DNA of 64,000 nt from Vitrella brassicaformis. Its lineage: Eukaryota; Sar; Vitrellaceae. How positions within the stretch are numbered: the first letter of the stretch is position 1; each line of letters begins with the position of its first letter. A program made the position numbers and the translations under genes. Of this stretch, positions 33,661-44,866 are shown piece by piece. The notes below the pieces were generated by a model. It made no database searches and was not told the DNA's origin. It saw nothing but the letters and a program-made list of their open reading frames with translations. Where the stretch lies: assembly GCA_001179505.1 (NCBI GenBank), contig CDMY01000542.1:197250-261249 (forward strand), given 5' to 3'.

Positions 33661-34421
33661 ATGGCGGCTGCATCAAGCACCAGCAAGAACGTGACGATTT
33701 CCATCGACCGTGAGGCGGCGGAGAAGATAGACACCGCCGCCCACATGCGGCTGCTGCAGACCAAGGCAAACGATATCGGAAAGAAACGTGAGCAACGCAG
33801 ATGACAGAGCGGGGCGGCACAACGTGTGTTGTATGGTGTGTGTTGTGGTGTGGTGCGTGTCGGTGCAGGTGAGCCTGACCCCACTGTCCATGCGGACAAG
33901 TCGAGCAGGGTGTCGGTGCAGGAGACCGAGATAGAAACGACGGGTTCCACAAATGTGCCGGGCATTCTCACCTTCCAGGTACTGAATGCACGTACGGACG
34001 GACGGACGGACGTGTGTGCTCAAATGAGTCACTGTGTGTGCCTGTCTGTTCTCTTCGGTGTGATCTGGGTGCAGGTGGATCTGACTGGTTCGATAGAGGA
34101 GTGGCACATGGCGCTCGTCAAGGAGAGCGGCGAGAAGGTCGTCGTTTCTCGACAAAACACCACGGTAACTGCCCCCACACACAAATAACATATGGCCACT
34201 CGCCGCAGGGCACTCCTCCTTCTCTGCCTGCCTGCCTGCCTGCCTGCTGTTTTCAGGTCAAGTATGCCGAGGGCGTCTTAACACTTGAGGACGCCACCAT
34301 CGAGCCGGGGACGTACGTGCTGCGCATCCAGCAGGAGACCTTCGGGGCGCCGAGTGACATGATGGCCGACGCGCCGTCCCCCTCGCCCGCCCGATCGCCC
34401 GTTGACGTGCCCATGACGTAG
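33661..34421 (+). CDS. Small hypothetical protein, intact, four exons
   Basis: Exons about 33661-33787, 33869-33978, 34076-34164 and 34257-34421; all three splices keep one frame, giving about 163 residues. The start MAAASSTSKNVTISIDREA is followed by a helix, a Ser/Thr/Glu linker and a beta-rich C-terminal half (GILTFQVDLTGSIEEWHMAL, GEKVVVSRQNTT, GTYVLRIQQETFG), ending PVDVPMT. No signal peptide or membrane segment. The beta-rich part could be an Ig-like or C2-like sandwich, but no family was recognised. Confidence 0.7.
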
Positions 34422-35109
34422 AAGAGGGAGAGTAGCGGGAGCTGGTGTGGTGTCAAGACAGACAGACCGACAGACTTCCTTCCTGCCTGAGTGTACGCCT
34501 TGTTGTTTTTCATGGGCGTCTGTGTACAGACTGGTCTGGTATCGGGGCTCAGAGAGAGAACGGGGTGGCGTGAGGTGAGATTTGTGTGGATGGGTCAATC
34601 GATCGGTAGATCAGCCAAGATTGGGTTGAGCTGATGTGCTGTGTTGTTGGCGGGGATGATGGGACGGATGGATGCGTTTAAGATAGCGCCATGCTATGTG
34701 ATGGGCTGGTCGTGTCGAGGGGCCATCGTCGGGCAATTGTAGCATCCGCATCGACAACTCAGTCGTTCATGCGCGAAAAGCTTGGCGAGGCTGTGGGTGG
34801 GCGATGCGGTCACTGCGATCGCACGACGCGACAATCCAGCCTGTGTTGTGTGCGGACAAACATTCCATGATGAAATGCCAGTGTGTCACGGGTGTCGTCG
34901 CTATGGAGGCACAGGACATTGTGCGCATCTGTTCCTAACTGTGCGCCGTTCGATTGTGTCCGCTGACTTGCTGCCGTCCAGACGGATGTTATGAGAATCC
35001 TTCCATCAATCCGGCCACGGACGCAACAAGAGAAACAATCGCAGGTTGATGGTAGACCTCTCCCTCCTACATCGCTGCCACACTGGCACATCGGCTGTGT
35101 TTGATCTGA
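34422..35109. other. Mostly gene-free; one Cys-rich ORF
   Basis: Near 34840-34910 (+) an ORF reads CVVCGQTFHDEMPVCHGC, a CxxC...CxxC zinc-ribbon-like pattern, without a good ATG or splice partner. The remainder holds nothing recognisable. Confidence 0.3.
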
Positions 35110-35528
35110 CGGTCTATGCCTAGCAATGGCCGGCAGAATAGGTCAGCCGACACACTAACCACCACGGCTGCCCATTTCCTTTCGGCGAGAAAAATTGGAG
35201 ACCTTACTGGCCGGCGAGAATTTTGGACAGCAACGTCTCTTTGGACACACATATCATTTCGGCGTTCGGTATCTGTTCGTCGTTCCCTGTTGTGTTCTCT
35301 CCTCTCCGTAATCATCTCGTCGCACCAGTTCCACGCCATCAAGGCACCTGGCGGTGGGTGCCCCGATGAGACCGTCCTACTCCGGCCCCCCTCATGGGAT
35401 GTGTGTCCTTGCTCCTGTCTGTAAGTTGAATCAATCAGCAGCGAGATGGCACTCCCGCCAACCGACCGAGGGCGGAGCGGAGTCGTGGACATCGCTTTTC
35501 CCCTCTGCCCGCACGGAGACGCTTATAC

Positions 35529-36263
35529 ATGGGCTTCCTCAATGAGGCGGTCATCGAAGGTATGTCAGTGTGCCACCAGAGAGCCACCGTCAGTCCACCG
35601 AGCACTTGATGGTCTCTGTGTTGGTGTGTGTACCAGGGACGTGGGATAGCGGTCGCGTCCGTGAGGGGCTCACACTGCCGCAGGCGTGTGGGCTCTTTCA
35701 CGATGCGTTGGAGGGGCTAGGGAAGTTTCATGAGTGGGGCATCTCCATTAATGACATCAAGTCAAATGTAAGCCAAGACAAGCACACAACCAGAAAGAGA
35801 ATGATACAAGGGCCACGCCAACGACACAATCAACTCGTCTGTGTGTATGGTGTGTATGGGTATGTGCAGCCCGACAACGCGGGCAGCTACCGAGGGCATG
35901 GCGTGTGGTTCGACTACGACACTGCCGTGAGACAGACGCACACCCAGACAGACACCACGTATCACAGTGTTGTTTACGTCTTGCGTGTATTCCATTGCAA
36001 AGAGACGGCGTCTGGTATCCGTGTGCGCGTGTGTGTGGCGTGCAGGGGCGGGAGGGAGTTTGGCTCGAGGGGGGTTTTGTGGGTGCGTTGCCGGGAGGAA
36101 GACCACTCCACCACTCCGGGTATGCACCCATCCAACCCCCGACTACGGCACTCGACCTATCGCTGCGTGTCTGTCTGTCTGTCTTTGTTGGTGTACCTGC
36201 AGGCGGCTGGCACTGGCGTTGCCCCACGCCACCTGTCCAGTGCGGCCCGCGAGAACCGCTTGA
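35529..36263 (+). pseudogene. Kinase-like family copy K1 (right), truncated
   Basis: Exons 35529-35559 (MGFLNEAVIEG), 35637-35767 (TWDSGRVREGLTLPQACGLF; ALEGLGKFHEWGISINDIK, SN) and 35870-35926 (PDNAGSYRGHGVWFDYDTA) splice in frame. They correspond to the hinge, catalytic loop with IND for HRD, and FDYD for DFG. From 35930 the sequence leaves the left-arm copy; later exon-like blocks (36047-36119, 36203-36263) have no similarity to the GTDPYRSPE exon and end at a stop at 36261-36263. A non-family segment has therefore replaced the C-lobe. Could still be expressed as a short protein. Confidence 0.5.
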
Positions 36264-36429
36264 ATGAATGGGGTTCGTGCGGGTGGGGAGGGAGGGAGCC
36301 GGGGAGAGGGAGAGGGAGGTCACACGCGTGGAGCTACCCCGAGAGGTGATACAACGCACAACACGACTCACCAATGGGGATGATATGTGTCATGTCCGTC
36401 ATCTTGGCGGTGCCTGTTGGTGTGTGGGT

Positions 36430-38115
36430 GTCAGGGCTCGGCGACCGTGCAGGGCCCGACGCCCGCCGCTCCCCGCGCCACCGGTAGGTGCTGACACGAC
36501 ATCAATCAACTCATCTCCCCCTCACTCACTGGTTTGGATGACCTGTGTGGCCCTCAGGAGCGCCAGTCTTCGAGGCCCCTCTACGACCGGCGGACGACGA
36601 CGAGTTGCCCGACGAGGCCCAGCTGCCCGCACCGCAGTGGCGTGTGCCCGGGGCTGTGCGGCTGGACGCCATCAAGCCGGAGCAATACGTCCAGGTAGGA
36701 TGGATGAATGGATGGGTGACATCACACCAGCAGATGGACAAATGGATGTGTTTCCCGTGTTGGTGTGTGTGGTCAGTTGCAGAGGCTGCTGGAGTTCCTC
36801 GACGGCGACGTCGTGGTACGCACACAAACACCACACGCACACAGAGAGGGAGAGATCAGATGCACACACGCTTTTCTGTGGTGTGATGTTGATTCAGGGG
36901 GAGCTGTTGCGGTACGGCCTTCGGGTGCGTACGGACAGCGTGGGCCACCCCAGGATCGTCGGCAATGGCGGCAACGGCACGGTCGTGCACTTGGACTATA
37001 TCGACGCTGGCCAGGTGCCTAAGGACGCCCCGCAGCTGTCCATCAAGCTCATCAGACAGGCTGATGAGGACAACTGGGTACACACAACACACGTCCATCC
37101 ATTCGTGTATGTCTTGTATGTGTGTGGGTGTGTGGGTGTGTGTGCAGGTCAAGGAGGGCTTTCTTTTTGGTGGAGGAGGCCGTGGCCAGGCCAGCAGTAC
37201 AGCCAAAGAGGACGGACAAGGACACCCCAGGCAAGTGGCATGGAGTCAGGTAGGAGAGTGATGTGTCAGAAGTCTGTTTATGTCACCCCCTTTGTGTGTC
37301 GTCTCAGGTGATCTCATATCGCCGCCTACGTTTTATATTCGTCCGGATTTTCGACGTCCAGACAGACACGCGTGGGGTTAACGATATCTGTTTCCCTTCC
37401 TGCTGTTGCTCCCCTGTCATCGTGACTCGTTCTGATCCATCTATCCATGTGAGCAGCTCACAAACACGGGCAGGTGTGAGTCACCAGTTTGGTCATCTGT
37501 CTGATATCGCCTTCGTTGCAGGCCCATTGCATGTGATCAAGACGATGAATATCGCAGCGGCGGCGGGCAACACACCGGTGCCCTTCACTGGCGGTAAGTC
37601 AGTCACTTGACACCACTTGAATCTCCACTTCTTCGTGTCTGTGTGTGTGGTGTGTTTGCATGCCTATCCTTCGAACATTCAGCCGTCAGCTTCCCCGACT
37701 CGATCAACACGAGGACGCAGACCATGATGCTTCTGTGTCTGTGGCGCAGCATGACGGCCGAGAGGATGCTGGGGCTCATCAGGAGGGGGGCCGACGCCAC
37801 AGCCATCGTCGTCATCCCACGCCTTACCAGCCGCCAAACATGCGGCATGCAGCTGCCGGCGCAGGAGCACCACTTTAGCCTTATCGAGACCGTGTGCGGC
37901 GAGCTATTAGTGACCGTCGACAGGGTATGCACACCTTCGGAAGCACACATACACACCTTACTTGAGAGGGTCACTCTCTGCTGCTGGAATGTGTGCAGCA
38001 GCGGCTGAGAGGGACAACAAGAAGCCCTCACAGCCCTCAGACGACACGCAATTGGCAGCCGGCCAAGGACAACACCAAGAGGGCATCGATCTGGACGACT
38101 CCCCGGGCAGATTAA
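36430..38115 (+). CDS. Kinase N-lobe-like hypothetical protein (right arm only)
   Basis: Exons about 36435-36486, 36557-36693, 36775-36818, 36898-37078, 37149-37256, 37521-37592, 37681-37924 and 38000-38115. Residues GNGGNGTVVHLDYIDAGQ followed by LSIKLIRQADEDNW resemble a glycine-rich loop plus the VAIK-type lysine strand of a kinase N-lobe. Later HVIKTMNIAAAAG and LWRSMTAERMLGLIRRGADA, then HHFSLIETVCGELLVTVDR. No catalytic or DFG motif follows, so it is at most half a kinase fold. It lies right after the truncated K1 fragment that carries the missing hinge/loop part, so the two may derive from one gene in shuffled order. The start is uncertain. Confidence 0.45.
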
Positions 38116-38132
38116 CTGAACGGCCGTCATAG

Positions 38133-38958
38133 TGGGACGTGAAGTGAGCATTAAGGGAGTGATGTGTCAGCCATCTGTTATGTCATCTTTCTTGTGTATT
38201 TTCTCAGGATTTCTGGTATCGCCGCCTACATTTTATATTCGTCGGGCACTTTCATCATCGGACGTCCCCTGCCTGTCGCCGCCTGCGATGGAGCCGCCGA
38301 TATCCGGGCGAAACTCTTCCAGACTTCGGTGCGTAAGCAAGTGTGACGCCATCGCGATGGACACATGTGCAAAAGGATTTTGTCATGTCTCGCGTCCCTG
38401 CACCTCAGGACAAGCAATAATGAGAAAAGAACAACGCCCCTGGAGCAGCGCCTCACGGTGAGCCCTCATCAGTGCTGATTCTAGTGACCACTGTCTTGTT
38501 TCCCCTCTGCAGAAGCTGCCTTTCTCACCGAATGTCGCAGACTGTTTTCGCATGCTCTCCTTGCAGATCCGTTGGAAGCTTAAGCTTAACACAGGAGACG
38601 TCCACCAAACGCTGCCCCGCTCTGTCATTGGTCTCATTTGTCTCTGTCTGGTAGTTCAGGTCGATTGTGAGCTGTGGGCCCTCTACTCTCGCGAGAGTCG
38701 ACAGCTGGGGGCGGGCCCCTCACACAGAGACAGAGCAACTTTTTCATCACCAACTTCTTCGCTCTTGTGCTGTATTCGGCCAGGTAAGGTAATCGGTGGG
38801 TGCGTAGAGACGCATGAAAAACAACGCACAGGTGCTCCTCTTCTGACATGCTGTGATCAAGGTCGTGGAAGGTCCTAGAAGCGATCAACGATGCGGACTC
38901 TCACACATACCGGCCGGCGAAGTGGCGATTTCAAATTGTGGGCAGCTTACCAAACCTG
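38133..38958. other. Gene-free block mirroring 26.4-27.1 kb
   Basis: Holds one copy of the dispersed motif (38217) and sequence matching the left arm (CAATAATGAGAAAAGAACAA near 38420). No coding signal beyond short ORFs. Confidence 0.5.
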
Positions 38959-40278
38959 ACGCCAGGTTGTGGCGGGATAGAGCTAGAGAGACTGAGATAC
39001 TTCGCCTCGAGGAGGAGGTTCGCAGACTCACTCGCGAGTACGTGACGCAAGCAGGGAGGGAGAGGGGATGGGTGGGGGTGAGTGCAGTGCAGATCAGGCA
39101 AACAGACCTCTTGTGACGCAGATGTGTGTGATTGTGTCTTTGTGTGTGTGCGTTGGTATCAGGGTGGGGCTGCTGCGGACCCAGAACAACCACCTGCTCA
39201 GTCGTGACCCAAATACCGGAGTCGATGCCGCAAAGGTGGATAAGGACACAGACAGACAAGCTCCAGTGTCCACTCTGTCTCTCCCTCTCAGTTTGAGTCC
39301 TCGTTCGTGAGCCCCATGCTGCGCGAGCTGGACGGAAAAGACGCCGCGGCAACAGAAGTGTACGTAAGGGAAAGCGCAGTGGAGGACAGAATGTCAAAGT
39401 GCCCGTTTCCCTTGCCTCAGGATTGAGCAGATACGTGACAAGCATAACTCGGCGATCCTTCCTCCATATGTTGACCTAGATGCTGACGATTCTGACAAGG
39501 TACTTCGCCACGCACGCCCACCTACCGACCCACCGACGCATCCATCCCACGCTCTCTCTTCCAATCTGTGTGCAGGAGGGCGTAGCGAAGGGCAAGGGCA
39601 AGGCGATGATGTCCCGCTGCATGCCGTAAGAAAGGGGAGACGGGGGAGGGGACGAGAGCAGCCAAGCCGCACCTGCCCTCTGTTTTCAGGCGTTTCAAGA
39701 TGACGCTGTCCAAACTGAAGGCTCGCACTCAGCCCAAGGACAGAGGTACGCATGGGCCGATACACAGAGCGCCACACGGACACACACATCTCCATCCTTC
39801 TGGCTGTTTACACAGCTGGAGGGCCACTGGGATGGTTCCGCCATGGCAAGTCCACCACCAACACCTTCAACGACGCCCCGCCCAAGGGCATGGTGGCACA
39901 GCAGGAGGACGAGACCATCATCGACACACCGATCATCGCCGGCGGCACGGACCTCATCGGCACGGTGCAACAGGAGGACCCGGACACACCGCTCATCGAG
40001 ACGGTCCGCGCCGCGCCCACCATGATAGATGCCAAGCTGGCCCTCCCTGGCGGCAGCGCTGACCGTCACTACTTCAGCAGGTGACTGACGTGCACACCAC
40101 ACACACACGTCACATGTGCGGTCGCTAAACGTGTGTGGCTATACGTGTGGATGGATGTGTGTGCAGACACGTGCTCCGCGCTGCGACCGAGGACGAGAAA
40201 GAGGCGGCGGAGCACGTGCACGATGCCATGAAGGCGCTGCACTACCGGGGGGAGGAGGACGACGGCTGCCACACGTAG
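38959..40278 (+). CDS. Hypothetical protein, right arm only
   Basis: Clean splice-linked exons: about 38959-39037 (RARETEILRLEEEVRRLTRE, a coiled coil), 39163-39234, 39292-39359, 39421-39499, 39577-39624, 39690-39746, 39812-40080 and 40167-40278. The largest exon reads GPLGWFRHGKSTTNTFNDAP then acidic TIIDTPIIAGGTDLIGT and DPDTPLIETVRAAPTMIDAK; the last is VLRAATEDEKEAAEHVHDAM, ending DDGCHT. Two near-repeated IDTPI / DTPLIE phrases suggest an internal short repeat. No family recognised. The left arm has no counterpart, so it is an insertion into the right arm or a loss from the left. The first exon overlaps the edge of the repeat; the start is uncertain. Confidence 0.6.
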
Positions 40279-40409
40279 ATAGACAAAGACACACATACAA
40301 ACAAACCACATCACCCCATCACATCACATGGCGGGAGAGAGGGGGTAGCCTAAGATACACACATGCATGCGTGCCTTCATCAATGTGTGGCGGGCGGGCG
40401 TCGCCAAAT

Positions 40410-41196
40410 GGGGTCAAGAAGGCATATCACAACGGCGCCCTGGTACGCACTCCAAACCGATACGAACGATTGGACGCATCTTGGCGGACGCGTGTGTGTG
40501 TGTGCAGAAAACCCACACGGACAAGGGGGGTGGCAAGGAGAACTTCCAGGCCTTGAACGAGGCCTACACCGTCATCAAGAAGGACCTCGAGCAACTGAGG
40601 GATGGCGACCCGTCTGACCCGGTACACCAAGAGCACAGCACCATCACGCTGCCGCATGTACGTGTGTGCGTTCGTTCGGTCGGTCAGATTATCAAGTGGC
40701 GCCGCGAGAGGAGGGAGAGGTACCAGCAGGTGACCCCGCCACATACCCACACCCACACGCATTCACACGCCTTCACACTAACTCAGCGGAAGGCGGCCGC
40801 CGCGGAGAGGGAGAAGGAGCTCAAGCGCATCGGACAGGAGCTCGAGGAGTTGCAACACCGTCGTCTGCTAAGGCGGCAGCACATCCAGACCATGCTCAGC
40901 GAGACAAACAACTCTGACAGCGCCACCACAGACGCCGTCCACCCGCCACACCCAGCACTCGCCCGACAGCGATCAGGACGAGACTGACGAGACTGACGAG
41001 ACGACCATCCGGCTGCCGGTGGGAGTCGAGGGCGCGCTGCACCTGGTGGCCGACCAGGGCGAGGCGGCTCAGGGGATGTGGGAGGGGAGGGAGGGAGGTC
41101 AAGATAGAGGGGGATGGGAAAGGGAGAAAAGGGTGCTGGGGCTGGTTCGCGCTGCCCAACCCCTTTGCATGGTGCATGTCCGGCTGCCTCGTGTAA
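40410..41196 (+). pseudogene. J-domain-like gene copy (right, first), N-terminus missing
   Basis: Begins inside J helix II (GVKKAYHNGAL), then exon KTHTDKGGGKENFQALNEAY, the 42-nt exon IIKWRRERRERYQQ (40687-40728, intact) and the coiled-coil exon EREKELKRIGQELEELQHRR. The frame breaks after SDSATTDA, and the conserved tail (CWGWFALPNP...SGCLV) follows in another frame. The region before 40400 is unrelated to the left-arm mirror, where the first J exon lies, so the N-terminus was lost with the insertion of the 38959-40278 gene. Confidence 0.5.
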
Positions 41197-41199
41197 TGC

Positions 41200-42015
41200 A
41201 TCACACAATCCACCCACACACAACCAGCAGCGACACATGTAGCCAGCTAGCGAGGGAGTCGCGAGAGATTCCTTAGTTTTGGATGGATGGATGGGAGGAC
41301 GGCAGGCAGGGAGGGAGGGAGGGAGAGAGGGGTGTGTGCGTTTGGGTTGGGTGATGTGTGGTCTGCGGCATGGGAGGGGAGAGAGCCTCGGTGATTTTTC
41401 AAGTGTGTGTGGTCTGCCGAAGTTTTTGTTAGTGAGAGAGCGAAGCTCGTGTTTGTGTGTCGCCCAATCAGCGGGGTTGTGGTGTCACAATGGGGGGGTG
41501 AGCACAACGAGAGAGAGCGGCTGGCCGTATGTGCACGGGTACAGTGTGATAGAGCTAGAGAGGGCGGCAGTCAGCCCAAGTAAAGGCGACATGGTTGTGT
41601 GTGTGGATGGGGGCAGAAAGGAAAAAATGCCCATCAGAAGGCACAGCAAAAGAAAGAGAAGAGGGCCCACCAGAAGGCCACAGAGACAGACGAGGAAGGT
41701 CATGGACATGGTGTCTGAGGGAGGGGTGAATGGGAGGGCGGTGTGTGTGGCGGCAGAGAGGCGTTTCGTTTGCCTACATTTTATATTCGGATGGCGGTTT
41801 AGTAGCACTTGATGAATGAATCATCTGGACAGAGGAGACGAAATGAGTGGTGTGGGTGTGGGCAGAGAGGAAAACAAATGCCCTCAGAAGGCACAGCAAA
41901 AGAGAAGAGGGCCCACCAGAAGGCCACAGAGAGAGGAGGAAGGTCATGGACATAGCTAGGAGGTCAGCACAGCACAGCTCAGCTCGGATGTCTTCGCGTC
42001 TCCCATGTGCGCATC

Positions 42016-42050
<35 letters not shown>

Positions 42051-42100
42051 TGTGTGTGTTTTGCTATGGTTTGTGTGCAGCCTGGTGGTGGAAAGGCCGA
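41200..42100. other. Gene-free part of the right arm
   Basis: Purine-rich on the plus strand (GGGAGGGA, GAGAGA), GAAGGCACAGCAAAAGA twice (about 41637 and 41887), CT/GT microsatellite 42014-42058, and one dispersed motif copy (41764). Mirrors 24.2-25.2 kb. Confidence 0.5.
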
Positions 42101-42242
42101 TGCACGCACAGAAAGACATTCGCCAGCGACTGAGTAAGCGCCTGTGACCGGCTTCGTGGAAAGTCAGTGGGCTACCGCACGCACACTAGACACACTATCG
42201 TGCACACATCGTGTGTTGGCTGGTGTTGGTGTTGATGTGCAG

Positions 42243-43004
42243 GCTCAGGGCGTGGCTCTGCCCCAGGCGAAAATGTTTTTCCACGATGCATTGGAGGGGC
42301 TGGGGAAGTTTCTGAGTGGGGCGGCATCAGCATCAACGGCATCAAGCCCACAGTGAGTATAACCACACGCACACAGAGAGAGACATTTACAGAGAGAGAC
42401 AGAGCAACAGTGGGTGCCCACGCCTCTGCTCCATTCGCATGTGTGTGCAGCGGACAACACGGGCAAGTGGTTCGATTTCGACGCAGCCGTGAGTGAGCCG
42501 ACAAACGTCACACACATCGCCAGCCACACATTTGCGTGTGGATGTTGAATGGACGCATGGATGGATGTGCGTGTAGGTCAAAGCCGCCGCCACATCATGG
42601 AGGGCTCCGCGCAGCAGACAGACCCATTCAGGAGCCAGGAGGACGAAATGATGGTGCTTGGTGAGTGGACTGAATGGTGGCGACACGCATACGCAGCACA
42701 CACGCACCAGTAATGTGTGGTCTTCGCTCAGGGTATGCGATGATGCCAATCATCAGACGGCTCTTCCAGAAGGACAAGACCGACCCACCGCCCGACCATA
42801 CCGCAGCCCGGCAGCACAGGCGGCACTGGACGTCTACTCGAGGGTCGTGGGCACCGACAGAGGCGCGCAGCCCTTGACGCATCGGCAGATGCTGGCTGTG
42901 CTCCTCGGGCAGTGGAAGGAGGGGCACCCACACCCAGCGCATCACGACGAACACGTCCGGTGCTGGCCCGGGGTCGCCCGCCGTTGGTGGGGAGGAGACA
43001 TGTA
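42243..43004 (+). pseudogene. Kinase-like family copy K2 (right)
   Basis: Exons 42243-42352 (QGVALPQAKMFFHDALEGLG), 42451-42488 (WFDFDAA), about 42577-42660 (RRHIMEGSAQQTDPFRS) and 42732 onward (GYAMMPIIRRLFQKDKT). The first exon shares the missing base with the left copy. In addition one base is lost near 42790, so the AQPLTHRQML end is out of frame here but not in the left arm. Confidence 0.5.
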
Positions 43005-43066
43005 AGTATGTGGTGTCTCGCCCGTCTTTTGTTGGTGCCATTCTATCGGTGTCTCTCTGCTCCTTT

Positions 43067-43099
43067 TCAGATCGCCGCCTACATTTCATATTCGTCGGG
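43067..43099 (+). repeat. Dispersed ~28-bp motif (one of 11 copies)
   Basis: Consensus ATCGCCGCCTAC followed directly by ATTTTATATTCGTCGG, often after TCAG. Other copies, plus strand: 37315-37345, 38217-38246, 41764-41795, 45394-45425, 47177-47208. Minus strand: 18301-18330, 20981-21012, 23143-23174, 24606-24638, 26267-26294. It usually lies 50-500 bp upstream of a J-like or kinase-like copy, or of the gene at 47660. It may be a core-promoter or 5'-leader element carried with the gene copies, or the end of a repeat element. Confidence 0.8.
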
Positions 43100-43178
43100 C
43101 TTTCTCTCTTGTCAGCGTGACGCTCTCTCCCACAGCACTGCTCGACACCGATCGCAAGACGATACGCCCGAGACACCA

Positions 43179-43938
43179 ATGCTTCGTACTCGCGAGCGAG
43201 GGAGAGTGTGCGAGATGTTGGCATTCCTGCACACCGCAGCAGTTGCTGCCCTGTCGGGAGAAAGAGCCAGCATGCCCATCACGCGTGCCGACGGCCGCAC
43301 GGGATTCGTCGGTTCCGAATACGTGGGCTTCTACGAGAAGTTGCAGGTGCATCCGTGCGCCCCGCTGAATGAGGTCAAGAAATCCTATCACAAAGGCGCC
43401 CTGGTACGCACTGCAAACCGATACGAATGATTGGACGCATCTTGGCGGACGGATGTGTGTGTGTCTGCAGAAAAGCCACACAGACAAGGGGGGTCGCAAG
43501 GAGGACTTCCAGGCCTTGGTTGAGGCCTACACGGCCATCAAGAAGGACCTCGAGCGACTGGAGAATGGCGACCCGTCTGACCCGGTACACCAAGAGCACA
43601 GCACCACCCCGCTGCATTCATCAATCCTCGCATGTACGTGTGTGCGTTCGTTCGGTCGCTCAGATTGTCAAGGAGCCCTAGAGATGCAGGAGAGATACCG
43701 GCAGGTGACCCCCGCACAGACCCACCGATAACACGCATCCCAACACCACACACAACACATGGCTACTTCTGACCTGTCTGTCACTCAGATGCAGGAGGAA
43801 GAGAAGAAGAGGGATAAGCTGCCCACCCTGATCGAGGAGAGGGATAAGCTGCGCAACCAGATCCTGGAGCGCCGCCGCTTGCTCGAGGAGCACACACTGC
43901 AGCGGCGGTGCGAGCAGATCAACACCACAAACCCATGA
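43179..43938 (+). pseudogene. J-domain-like gene copy (right, second)
   Basis: Exon 43179-43403: MLRTRERGRVCEMLAFLH, MPITRADGRTGFVGSEYVGF, then YEKLQVHPCAPLNEVKKSYH. Exon 43471-43584: KSHTDKGGRKEDFQALVEAY and IKKDLERLENGDPSDP. Together they give J helices I-III with HTD instead of HPD. The next exon (43664-43704) is one base short and runs into a stop at 43679-43681. A downstream coiled-coil exon (about 43788-43938) keeps ERDKLRNQILERRRLLEEH and ends at TGA. The first two exons alone would give a protein of about 119 residues, a bare J-like domain. HPD is needed for Hsp70 stimulation in J proteins, so an HTD form is probably not a normal co-chaperone. Confidence 0.6.
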
Positions 43939-44001
43939 CCGGTACCTTGAGACGCCGTTCGGTTTTCATACAGCAGGTCCGTCATGGTGTGTGTGTTGCA
44001 G

Positions 44002-44720
44002 GACCAGCCAGCATTTGGGCACTCGCCGTGGGCAAGTAGCTGCTGCCCTGGGCAAGCGCATGGACACTGGGGCGACGCGTGCACGTTACCTGAGGTTTGC
44101 CCTATATCACCTCGTCTCGAAGCGCTGCGAGATGGAGGTGTGATATCTGGGAGCGCGTGTGGCGTAGGTGGTGGCCTTGGTGAGGATTCAGAGTGCTCTG
44201 GACCTTGACCTGCCAGTCACCCGGCTGCTGGATCTCGGTAAGTGCACATACCTGGGTTGGAGGGCCGGCACAAGTGCTTCGTGTGTGTCTGGAACAGGTG
44301 ATCCAGGTGCGATGGAAGGAGTACAGTACGGCCTTCTTCAGGAAGTCCTCTCCACGGCGGAGAGCGCCCGGAAGGGCATTTCGGTCCACACGTCCGTGCC
44401 GGGTGTGCGGATCCGACGCATCGCTCCGCAGCGCCCAGCGTGACGCCTCTCCCGCGTCATCACCGTCCACCCGGCACACCGACCACCCGTCCTCAGCCGA
44501 CAGCGACGGAGACGATACCGACGAGTCCATCCGGCTGCCGGTGGGCGTCGACGGCGCGGTGCACCTGGTGGCCGACCAGGGCGAGGCGGCTCAGGGGATG
44601 TGTGAGGGGAGGGAGAGGGAGGTCAAGATAGAGGGGGATGGGGAAGGGAGAAAAGGGTGCTGGGGCTGGTTCGCGCTGCCCAACCCCTTTGCATGGTGCA
44701 TGTCCGGCTGCCTCGTGTAA
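44002..44720 (+). CDS. Hypothetical gene plus J-like tail exon
   Basis: Exons 44002-44137 (VAAALGKRMDTGATRARYLR, FALYHLVSKRCEME), 44168-44237 (ALVRIQSALDLDLPVTRLLD) and 44298 onward join in frame, and this frame stops at 44443 after GVRIRRIAPQRPA. The exon continues in another frame with TDESIRLPVGVDGAVHLVAD and ends CWGWFALP...SGCLV at 44720, the tail also seen in the J-like copies. So 44440-44720 is probably a J-like 3' exon. The ALDLDLPVTRLLDL phrase is reminiscent of the end of an acyl-carrier domain, but the DSL serine motif is not seen, so no function is assigned. Confidence 0.4.
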
Positions 44721-44811
44721 TGCATCACACAATCCACCCACACACAACCAGCAGCGACACATGTAGGCAGCTAGCGAGGGAGTGAGCAGATGTCTTAGTT
44801 TTGGATGGATG

Positions 44812-44866
44812 GGGAGATGGATGGATGGATGGATGGATGGGAGGGAGGGAGGGAGGGAGGGAGGGG
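44812..44866. repeat. (GGAT)n(GGGA)n microsatellite
   Basis: GGATGGAT runs into GAGGGAGGGA. Similar runs occur at 41280-41330 and, reversed, at 21545-21600 and 25080-25125. Confidence 0.9.

Noticed and set aside
44168-44237. Acyl-carrier-protein-like end (ALDLDLPVTRLLDL)
   Set aside because: The DSL phosphopantetheine serine is not found upstream and no synthase domains are near. Too little to call.
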